DNA of 64,000 bases from Phycisphaeraceae bacterium (GTDB lineage Bacteria > Planctomycetota > Phycisphaerae > Phycisphaerales > UBA1924), in the NCBI GenBank assembly GCA_019636625.1, contig JAHBXE010000001.1, forward strand, positions 248,001-312,000, given 5' to 3'. A program made the translations under genes and the position numbers. The notes under the pieces are model-generated. The model made no database searches. It was not told the origin of the DNA and saw nothing but the letters and a program-made list of their open reading frames with translations. Shown in pieces: positions 25,769 to 34,100 of this stretch. Every line of letters starts with the position of its first letter. Position 1 is the first letter of the stretch.

Positions 25769-26643
25769 GCTTGCGCCGCCTCATCAACGTCGGCTGGACG
25801 CCGTGGCACGTCGTCGGCGCCGTCGCGATGGCCGTGGTCGGTGTCGTGGCCACGCTTCCCGCCTGGTCGGACATCATGGCGTTCGCAGCCAAGGATGAAG
25901 AAGCCAGCCACATCTTCCTTGTGCCCATCGTGGCCGCATGGATGGCGTGGGTGCGGCAGGCCCGGATTCGCTACTGCGCCCCCCGGGGGCAGTACATCGG
26001 ACCGATTCTGGTCGCCGCCGGATGGGGGCTGTACGCCTACGGGTTCAATCAGAACTTCCAGTCGGCGTGGCACTTCGGGGCTGTGCTCGTTGTGCTCGGC
26101 TGCATCCTGTCGGTGCTGGGCAAGAACGTGCTGATCCGCTTCCTGCCCGCTTTCGCGGTGCTTGTGTTCCTTGTGCCAGTGCCCGGTACCGTTCGACAGG
26201 AGATCAGCCTGCCGCTGCAGACCGCGACCGCCGCCGGGACGCAGGCGATGCTCGAAATCCTCGGCGTTCCCCTCGACCGATCGGGGAACGTGCTGTCGAT
26301 CAACGGTGTCGCCGTGGCCGTGGCCGAAGCATGCAACGGCCTGCGGATGGTGTTCGCGCTCGTGCTGGTGTCCTACGCCTTCGCCTTCAGCCTTCCGCTG
26401 CGGACATCCGTGCGGGTGATTGTTCTCCTGGCCAGCCCACTGGCGGCGATCGGTTGCAACATCATCCGCCTGATGCCGACCGTCTGGCTGTACGGCTACT
26501 CGAGCGAGGCCGTCGCCGATCGCTTTCATGACATCAGCGGGTGGCTGATGCTTCCGATCGCGTTCATGCTCCTGCTCGGTATCGTGCGGGTCCTCAGGTG
26601 GGCGCTCGTGCCCGTGGCGAAGTTCAATCTGGCCTATCACTGA
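25765..26643 (+). CDS. xrt: Exosortase
   Basis: Eight-helix membrane transpeptidase-like enzyme of 292 residues that cleaves proteins carrying a C-terminal sorting tail and joins them to a surface glycan or lipid. The three family residues are all present: Cys190 in AVAEACNGLRM, Arg235 in AIGCNIIRLMP and His255 in DRFHDISGW. The front has EEASHIFLVPIVAAW and the middle VFLVPVPGTVRQEISLPLQ, both typical. EpsI follows nine bases downstream and the EPS genes surround it, the standard exosortase setting. None of the proteins in the window ends in a recognisable PEP-CTERM-like tail, so its substrates are encoded elsewhere. The exosortase subtype cannot be fixed by eye. Confidence 0.93.
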   Translation: MSLRRLINVGWTPWHVVGAVAMAVVGVVATLPAWSDIMAFAAKDEEASHIFLVPIVAAWMAWVRQARIRYCAPRGQYIGPILVAAGWGLYAYGFNQNFQSAWHFGAVLVVLGCILSVLGKNVLIRFLPAFAVLVFLVPVPGTVRQEISLPLQTATAAGTQAMLEILGVPLDRSGNVLSINGVAVAVAEACNGLRMVFALVLVSYAFAFSLPLRTSVRVIVLLASPLAAIGCNIIRLMPTVWLYGYSSEAVADRFHDISGWLMLPIAFMLLLGIVRVLRWALVPVAKFNLAYH

Positions 26644-26652
26644 AAGGCAGCC

Positions 26653-27342
26653 GTGTTCAGTCCCAGGTTCATCAAACTCCTGCCCGCCACCGCCTCGGCC
26701 CTGATGGCTGTCGCGATGTTCGTGCAGATGAAGGCCTGGGCGTTCAGCGACGCCGCGACGGACTACCACCAGATGGTCAAGCGTGCGGCCAGCGCGATCC
26801 CCGTCCGGCATGGTGAGTGGGAGGGGACGGACATTGCCGTGCCGCAACCGGCGGCGAGGCTGCTGCGCCCCAACGTCCTTTTCGCCCGGCACTACGAGAG
26901 CAACCGCCGCGGCCTGGAGGCCAATCTGGTCTTCGTGCAGTGCACCGATGCGCGCGACATGAACGGCCATTACCCCCCGAACTGCTACCCCTCCAGCGGC
27001 TGGGTCCTGGACAAGCCCGGGCGCGCCGTGCAGATCCCCGTCGGGCGAACCACCATTCCCGCGATGTCGTACGAGTTCACTCGAAGCGAGTTTGGTGCAG
27101 CCCGTCGAAGCCTGGTGTACAACTTCTTCATCCTGCCGTCCGGATTCGCGACCACCATGTCCGAAGTGACCCGCGTCAGCGGTGACCAGCGGTGGCGGTC
27201 GCTGGGCGCGGCCCAGGTGCAGGTGATTCTCGACTCTTCTCTGCCGGAAACGACCCGCCTCGATATTGCCAGCGAACTCCTGGAGCCCCTTGTGCCGATC
27301 ATCGATACCCTTCAAGTCAGACGACAGGGGGACCGGCCGTGA
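26653..27342 (+). CDS. epsI: EpsI-family exosortase-associated protein
   Basis: 229 residues, GTG 26653 with AAAGG six bases before. One N-terminal membrane segment (about 7-30) anchors a domain facing outward. The family signature is seen as GHYPPNCYPSSGWVL (His, Cys and Gly-Trp conserved), preceded by VRHGEWEGTD and followed by a VYNFFILPSGFATT strand. EpsI proteins are constant partners of exosortases, either fused or adjacent; their biochemical role is unsettled. It overlaps the Wzz/Wzc-like gene by four bases (GTGA), which ties exosortase and chain-length control into one transcript. Confidence 0.88.
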   Translation: MFSPRFIKLLPATASALMAVAMFVQMKAWAFSDAATDYHQMVKRAASAIPVRHGEWEGTDIAVPQPAARLLRPNVLFARHYESNRRGLEANLVFVQCTDARDMNGHYPPNCYPSSGWVLDKPGRAVQIPVGRTTIPAMSYEFTRSEFGAARRSLVYNFFILPSGFATTMSEVTRVSGDQRWRSLGAAQVQVILDSSLPETTRLDIASELLEPLVPIIDTLQVRRQGDRP

Positions 27343-29612
27343 ACCGCTCTCGAAACCACTCCAACGGAAGTGCCCTTGCGGAGTTCGACCCATTCACGCC
27401 GGCGGGCCCGCAGGCTTCGCAGCCGGACGAGTCCCCCGCTCAACTCCTGCTCAAGCTCCACCGCCTGCTTCGCGGTCGGTACGTGCTGGCGTTGATACTC
27501 GCCGCGGCGGGCGCCATCGCCGGGGGCGCTGCGGGGTACTTCTCCACCGCGCCCAAGTGGCAGAGCTACGCCGCGATCCGCATCGAGCCGATCCGCCAGA
27601 TCATTCTCGAGAACACCCCCGAGCGTGAGATCGCGTACTTCGACAGCTACGTCCAGGAACAGGTCATCTGCCTCGAAGAGCAGAAAACCCTCGACCGCGC
27701 CATGTTCAGCCCGGAATGGCAGAAGTTCGGGCGCGGCACGGACATGAAGGCGAAGAACAAGTTCCGCAACTCGCTGTCGGTGTTCGTCGACCGTAACAGC
27801 AGGAAGTGGATCAAGGTGCGGTTCGTGGATGGCGACCGCGACGCGGCCCGCACGGGCGTTCGACAAGTGATCGATGCCTACCGCGAAATCTTCGGCCCGC
27901 GGCTGCTCATCGGCGAGGAAACCGTCATCCGCACGCTCCGCCGGGAGCGCGAGCGCATCGAGGGTGAGATCCGTTCGTACGACGCCCGGCTCCGCGAAAT
28001 CGGCGAGCGATTCCTCACCACCGAGCTGGTGCCGCTCCATACCAAGGCTATTGAGAAGCACCGCCAGGCCGAAGAGGAGTTGAGCGCCCTCGAGCGTCAC
28101 CTCGGCCAGCTGGAAGCCACCCGGTCCGCCACGCCCGATGCGCCGGAGAAGCCCCAACCCCCGAAGATGGACTGGAAAGTCGGGTCTCGTGAGATCGCCA
28201 AGGTCGATGCCGCCATGCGCAAGCTCGTCGACATGCGCGACGATGCCCGGCTGGAGTTGCTCCGCCTTGAGGTCAAGTACGCGCCCGACAGTCCGCCCAT
28301 GCGAGAGGCCACCGACAAGCTGCAGGCGATCGAGCGCCGCACGGAGGAGTTGTACGCCGAGTGGATGGCCGCCCACGACAACCAACTGCCCATCGCTCCC
28401 GGCGCCACCGGCGTCCCCGTTCTCGCCACCGAGCCCATCGAGGTCATCCGCGCCAAGCGGGACTTTGCCCGAAGCGTGGCGGACCGTTTCCGGGATGAGG
28501 CGATCGCCATCAGCAACGCACGCCGGGATGTGGACAGCATCAACGCCGAGATCGCTTCGCGGCGCAAGGACCTCAACCGGGTCGAAGAGCGCTTGAACCT
28601 GCTGACCCTCGAGACCCAGCAGCAGCCCCAGTCGACGACCCAGGTCGGCCGAATCGAAATCGTGAGCGACGGTGAAGAAGCCACGCTGTACTCGGACACG
28701 CGAAAGAAGCTCGGCGCACTTGGATTCCTTCTCGGCGGGTCGCTCCCTGTGTTTGGCGTGATGCTCATCGGCGCCATCGATCGCCGATTCCGTTACTCGG
28801 ACGACGCCCAGGCGGGCACCTCGAAGGTTCCGTTGCTGGGAATCCTCCCGTTCCTCCCGGATGTCGCCAACGACCCCGAGCAGGCCGGGATCGCCGCACA
28901 CTGCGTCCATCAGATCCGCACGTTGCTGCAGATCGGTGGTGTGGAACATGACCGCAAGGTCTTCGCTGTCACCAGCGCGACCTCCGGCGACGGAAAGACC
29001 AGCCTCTGCCTCTCGCTCGGGCTTTCCTTTGCCGCCTCGGGGTCCAACACCCTCCTCATCGACTTCGACATGATCGGTGGGGGTCTGACGGCGAACATGG
29101 GCGCACGCACCGATGTCGGCCTGCTCGCCGCGATCGACGATGGCCAGCTCGAGGGCCATGTCCGCCCGACCGCGTTCCCCCGGCTCTCGCTGATCCCCTC
29201 CGGCAGAGATGACTCGCAGGAAATCAGCCGGCTCTCGCCCAAGCTCGTCAAGCGCCTCATCGACCAGGCGCGGAAGCAGTACGACGTCATCGTGATCGAC
29301 ACCGGCCCGGTTCTTGGCAGCATCGAGGCCACGCTCGTGTGCGGCGTGGCTGACGGCGTCGTCCTCGCCCTGGGCCGTGGGCAGCAGAAGGGAATGGCCA
29401 ATCGCGCCATCGAAACCCTCCGGAGTATCGGCGCCCACATCATGGGCGTCGTCTTCAACCGGGCCCAGGCGGGTGACTTCAAGCGCACGGTCAGCCAGTC
29501 GGTCCGTTCCATCCCGATGCATGACTCCGGTCAGGCCCCATCGCTCAAGGCGCTGCCCTCGCTCGGACCCATGGCACGAACAGTCGCTTCGCACCTCCGC
29601 ACGGACGGTTGA
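27339..29612 (+). CDS. Wzz/Wzc-like polysaccharide co-polymerase with BY-kinase domain
   Basis: Inner-membrane chain-length regulator of 757 residues. Wzz half: TM1 at about 49-68, a long coiled-coil outer domain (around 190-430, with heptad-like REREHIEG/RRKDLNRVEERLN stretches), TM2 at about 458-479. BY-kinase half: Walker A SATSGDGKTSLCLSL (548-555 core), Walker A' LLIDFDMIGGG (572-582) and Walker B VIVIDTGPVL (650-659). The last 60 residues hold no tyrosine cluster, unlike classical Wzc, whose tail is autophosphorylated. GTG 27339 is chosen from its GTGA overlap with epsI. It would pair with the Wzy-like protein at 11238 to set glycan length. Confidence 0.9.
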   Translation: MNRSRNHSNGSALAEFDPFTPAGPQASQPDESPAQLLLKLHRLLRGRYVLALILAAAGAIAGGAAGYFSTAPKWQSYAAIRIEPIRQIILENTPEREIAYFDSYVQEQVICLEEQKTLDRAMFSPEWQKFGRGTDMKAKNKFRNSLSVFVDRNSRKWIKVRFVDGDRDAARTGVRQVIDAYREIFGPRLLIGEETVIRTLRRERERIEGEIRSYDARLREIGERFLTTELVPLHTKAIEKHRQAEEELSALERHLGQLEATRSATPDAPEKPQPPKMDWKVGSREIAKVDAAMRKLVDMRDDARLELLRLEVKYAPDSPPMREATDKLQAIERRTEELYAEWMAAHDNQLPIAPGATGVPVLATEPIEVIRAKRDFARSVADRFRDEAIAISNARRDVDSINAEIASRRKDLNRVEERLNLLTLETQQQPQSTTQVGRIEIVSDGEEATLYSDTRKKLGALGFLLGGSLPVFGVMLIGAIDRRFRYSDDAQAGTSKVPLLGILPFLPDVANDPEQAGIAAHCVHQIRTLLQIGGVEHDRKVFAVTSATSGDGKTSLCLSLGLSFAASGSNTLLIDFDMIGGGLTANMGARTDVGLLAAIDDGQLEGHVRPTAFPRLSLIPSGRDDSQEISRLSPKLVKRLIDQARKQYDVIVIDTGPVLGSIEATLVCGVADGVVLALGRGQQKGMANRAIETLRSIGAHIMGVVFNRAQAGDFKRTVSQSVRSIPMHDSGQAPSLKALPSLGPMARTVASHLRTDG

Positions 29613-29636
29613 ACCCCCAGGAGCCCCGGTTACCGG

Positions 29637-31118
29637 ATGACCGCGTCCATCACCCATCCCTTGGCTCCCCCCCAGGCCCGGCCCGATCCGGTCAGGTCTT
29701 CCCCCGTCGCCGCGCCCGTCCACACGGTCTGGGGCCTGGATCCGATGCAGCTCCACACGCGGTTCTGGGCCTCGCGCGGCATCCAGGTCGTCCGCCAGGG
29801 CGAGCCCTCGGCGATCGTTCCGCACGCGGAGCTTTACCTCCTCGCCGATCCGCGCACATTGACCATCTTCCGGACGGCGTCCATCGTTGAACAGATCGCG
29901 TGGCTCAACGCCGACCTCATGTTCGTGCGCATCACGGACTCCCGGTCCCGTGGGTACCGCGAGTTCATCGTCATGGATGAGGATGACCGCTTTGTTCGCT
30001 TCACTCGCGACTACGGCAGTTCGGACTCCCGTCTGGCCCGCATCGCCCTCACCCCGGACCGGGACATCGCCCGCATCTGGCAGGCCGCGAAGGACCCCCG
30101 CAGCGGCTGGCAGCGTCTGCGCTACGCCATCAACAAGAAGGAACGCTGGACCATGTCGGCCAAGGGCCGCGTGTACGACAAGCAGTCCGATGCCGAGGTT
30201 GCCGCGTTCGTCCGCGACCTTGTCACGGCGTGGCGACGCCCCGATTCAACGATCCACAACATCAGGGAAGTCGCGCCCCGCGTCTGGGCCGCCTCCGGCG
30301 ATGCACCGGACGCTTCGGTGAGGTTCACCGGCCCCGTCTGGATCGGCGCCGGACGGAAGCTCGAGCCCGCCGCGTCCGCCGTCGGTCCGGCCGTTCTCTG
30401 GGACGCGCCGGAAGCCCGGCCGATCCCGGAAGAGATCCGCTGGCTCGATCTCGAACCCACCGACGCCCCCACGTTCGGCAGCGTCAAGAAGCGCCAGAGC
30501 AACTTCGTCGGCGATCTGGTGAAGCGATCCTTCGATATCGCCTTCTCTCTCGTTGCCCTCGCGCTCACGCTCCCCCTCTATCCCTTCATCATGCTCGCCA
30601 TCTTCCTCGAGAATCCCGGGCCGATCTTCTTCGTCCACCGACGCGAGTCTCGCGGCGGCAAGGAGTTCGGCTGCATCAAGTTCCGGTCCATGCGGACCGA
30701 TGCGGAGGAGATCAAGAAGAAGCTGCTGGCGGAGAACAAGAATCTCGCCGACGGCCCCCAGTTCTTCATGGACCCCGACCCTCGGCTCACCAAGGTCGGC
30801 GCGTTCATCCGCAAGTGCCAGATCGACGAACTGCCGCAGTTCTGGAACGTCCTCTTTGGCCACATGTCCGTCGTCGGCCCACGCCCGAGTCCCAGGTCCG
30901 AGAACCAGTGCTGCCCACCCTGGCGGGAGGCCCGTCTCAGCGTCCTGCCCGGCATCACCGGCCTCTGGCAGATCAAGCGGACCCGCGCCAAGGGCGCCGA
31001 CTTCCAAGAGTGGATCAAGTACGACATTGAGTATGTGGAGCGGGCCAACCTTTGGCTCGATCTCTACATCATCTGGAAGACAATCCAACTGGCGGTTCGG
31101 GGGATTCTCAAGTCATGA
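29637..31118 (+). CDS. Initiating sugar-phosphate transferase (PGT) with novel soluble N-terminal half
   Basis: 493 residues. The C-terminal 199 (295-493) are a complete bacterial sugar transferase domain: VKRSFDIAFSLVALALTLPL re-entrant membrane helix, GPIFFVHRRESRGGKEF, FRSMRTDAE, TKVGAFIRKCQIDELPQFWN (catalytic acidic pair region), MSVVGPRPSPRSE and LPGITGLWQIKRT. It starts the glycan by placing a hexose- or HexNAc-phosphate on undecaprenyl phosphate. Residues 1-294 carry none of the TM helices or the CoA-binding-like fold of WbaP-type enzymes; they are soluble and end in VRFTGPVWIGAGRKLEPAASA, a turn that resembles the left-handed helix of sugar-nucleotidyltransferases. The stop overlaps the TPR gene (ATGA). 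Confidence 0.9.
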   Translation: MTASITHPLAPPQARPDPVRSSPVAAPVHTVWGLDPMQLHTRFWASRGIQVVRQGEPSAIVPHAELYLLADPRTLTIFRTASIVEQIAWLNADLMFVRITDSRSRGYREFIVMDEDDRFVRFTRDYGSSDSRLARIALTPDRDIARIWQAAKDPRSGWQRLRYAINKKERWTMSAKGRVYDKQSDAEVAAFVRDLVTAWRRPDSTIHNIREVAPRVWAASGDAPDASVRFTGPVWIGAGRKLEPAASAVGPAVLWDAPEARPIPEEIRWLDLEPTDAPTFGSVKKRQSNFVGDLVKRSFDIAFSLVALALTLPLYPFIMLAIFLENPGPIFFVHRRESRGGKEFGCIKFRSMRTDAEEIKKKLLAENKNLADGPQFFMDPDPRLTKVGAFIRKCQIDELPQFWNVLFGHMSVVGPRPSPRSENQCCPPWREARLSVLPGITGLWQIKRTRAKGADFQEWIKYDIEYVERANLWLDLYIIWKTIQLAVRGILKS

Positions 31119-34100
31119 GGTTCAAGCCAAAGACGGTCCGAAGGCTGCTCCTCCTCGCGGCCGTGGCAGTCGTCGTTCTCGGCGGCGCCTTCTCGCTCTT
31201 CGTGGTGCGCCATTGGCAGACCAATCGCCGCCAGGAAGCGCACCGCCGGGAGGGCCTCGCCGCCTTCGCCGAGGGCCGGCACCGCAAGGCCGTCGAGGAG
31301 CTGGCGAAGTACGTCCAACTGACGAAGGTGACGGAGCCGGAAGTCTGGCTGGCGCTCGCCGATGCCGGCCAGTCGCTCGAGCAGCCCGACTTCGGCCACC
31401 TCCGGAACGCCGCCAGGGCCCTGCAGCAGTACCTCGTCCTCAGGCCCGATGACCATGCCAGGCGGCTCGAGTTTGTCCGGCTCAGCAACCAGACCGGGTC
31501 GTACGTTGACGCGCTCGACGCCGTGCAACGGCTTCGCCCGTCCAGCCTCGATCAGTGCAACGAATCGCACATCGATGCGCTGCGGGAAGAGGCCATCGCC
31601 CTCACGGCGTCACGAATCTACAACGATCGACTCGACGCTGCCGCGGACCGCCTCCTTGCTCTTGCCCCCCTTGACCTGCAAGGGTGGCTCATCCGCTTGG
31701 AGCATTGGGGCCGAACACACAGGAAGCAGGAGGCCCGGCAAGCCGCACAGGCCCTCGCGGCGGCCCACCCGGATAGCCCGGTAGCGCAGTTGGTGTTCGC
31801 CGCATCGTACCTCGTCGAGCCGACGCCGGACGATGTCCGTATCGCGCGCGCCAAGCTGGCCCAGAGCGTGGGACTTGATGGGCTTACCGCCGAGATCGTG
31901 TCGCCTGTATCGTTTGCCGATCCGGACTTCACATCCCGCGCTGTTGATCTGCTCGATCGCTTGCAGGCATTCGACCATGCCTTGGCGGTCTTGAGGCTGT
32001 GGAATCAGCAGCGAACCGGTTCCCCGAAGGACCGGATCGAAACGGGACTTCTCCGCACCCTGGCGAGAAGGCTGTGGCAAGCCGGCGATCACGACGCCCT
32101 GGAAGGGCTTGTTTCGGATAGAGCCGAGTCTTCCGTCGATTCGGAGGTGCTGGCCTTTCGCGCCATGGCGCTGTCCCAGTCTTCATCCCAAGCCAGACAG
32201 GATCTCGCTCGCCGCTGCGTCCAGATCCTCGAAGGAAGACCCGACGATTACCGTGCCGCGGCATGGCTGAAGGTCCTTCCCATGGCCCTTCCGGGTCGAA
32301 AGGCCAACGCGAAGGAAGACGCAGACACGCTTCGTGCGGTGATCAAGTCCACCAACCGATCCGAGCCCGTTTTCATGGCCCTGCTCGGGGAGTCCTTCGC
32401 GGCGCTGGCACGGATGGAAGAAGCCCGCGATGCGTGGAAGAGCGCCGGAGATGTACCCATCTGCGCAAGCTGGCCGTACCCGCACGTCCGTCGGGCTGAG
32501 ACGTTCCTCGCAGAAGGCCGAACAGCAGAGGCCGTGCAGAGTGCGACACAGGCGCTCATGATCGCCCCGAACAACCCCTCGATCAATGCTCTGTGGTTCG
32601 ACGCCCAGGCCATGCGTGTCCAGTCGCTGCCACCGAACGCCCCTGGGGTTGATGTCGAGTCTCTGGCCCAGACTATCGAACGCGTCAATCAGCAGGTCGA
32701 AGCCGCGGGTCGTGAAGCCGGCGCCCGTCAGACGTGGGAACGACTCCTGCCGGCGCGGGTGCTCCTGCTCTCCAGAACCGCCGGGGGGACGCGAGCCGCT
32801 TCCCTCGCTCGGCAGGTCTTGGGCAGCGGCGAACCGCTCGCCGAGCGAACCCTTCAGCGGTTGGCCTCCGTCAGTGTTTCCGAGGGGCTCGGGATCGAGC
32901 AGGAATGCCTGCAACGTGTCGAAGGGCTGGCGTCTCCCGCCGTGGCGCTCACCGGCGCGATGGAGCTGGCCAAGACAGGCAAGATCGAAGACGGTCTGGC
33001 CATGATGGAGCGGCTGGCCGCCGGCGGAAAGCCCGAAGCGCTCCTCGCCCGAGCGCAGTTTCTCGAATACGTGTCCCACCCGCTGGCATCCACGGCGTGG
33101 AAGGAACTAGGCGACCGGTTCCCTGACGACGTCGGTATCCAGCGAGCCTGCCTGACCTCCGCGTCCGCGACCGCCGACGCCGCCTTCATCGATCGCACCA
33201 TCAGCCGCTACCAGAAGCTGTCAGGCCTTGATGCCGCGGCCACGGATGACGCCATTGTGAGAACGGCGCGAGCGAGGGTGCTGCTCGCCGGAGGAAGCGG
33301 AGATGGCGCGGGCGTCACGCTCAAGGACCGTGATGCGGCCGTCGCCATGCTGGCGCAGGTCGCCTCTGCCAATCCCAAGGTCGTGGAGCCCAAGGTGCTC
33401 CTGGCTCGGGCGCTCCTGCTGAGCGACGCCAAGCGAGGAATCCGCCCGGACGAACCCCGCGCGGCGGGCCTGCTCGCGGAGGCCCTCGCCCTCGAACCGC
33501 GTTCTGCACCCATCGCCGTCGAGCTGGCCTCGCTCTACATGCGGATGCGGGAGCCCATCCGGGCGCGCGAAGTGCTGAGCCGCATTGCCGCCGACCCCGC
33601 CGCGGATCCGGCGGGCCGACACGCCGCCGCGGCGATGTTGCTCTCCCAAGGCGGAGAGAGCGCCGCCACCGGCCTCCGGGCGCTGGAAGACATCGATCGA
33701 TTCGCGCAGGAGCGGGGGGGGCCGACGCCGCTCCCGGTCCTGATTGACCTGGCCGAAGCCCTCGCTCGCCAGCGGCGGGATGAGCGTGCCGCTGAGGTGT
33801 TCTCCCGCGTTGCCGCCAACCCCATGGCCGGCACCAATGAACTGTTCTTCTGCGCCCGCTTCCACCAGCGACGCAAGAACCTTGACGCGCTGGCCTCAGT
33901 TCTCGAAACCGCGGCGTCACGCTCCCCCGGGGCCGGCGCGTTGGTCAGGGCCCGCCTCGCCGAGGACCGAGGCGACCTCGCCCAGGCATGGACGCTCTTC
34001 GATGATGCGGTGACAACCGAGCCTGCCAACGCCGAGGCATGGACGCTCTACGCATCGTCGCTCATGTCCCGTGCGAGAGGAGAAGAAGCGCTTCAGGTCG

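Noticed and set aside
25255..27393. 712-codon minus-strand open frame across the exosortase and EpsI genes
   Set aside because: Low-complexity antisense translation spanning several real plus-strand genes with clear motifs.
27312..29825. 837-codon open frame on the minus strand opposite the Wzz/Wzc-like gene
   Set aside because: Translation is Arg/Asp/His/Gly-rich with no domain; it mirrors a real gene and arises because high GC at third positions suppresses stops on the opposite strand.
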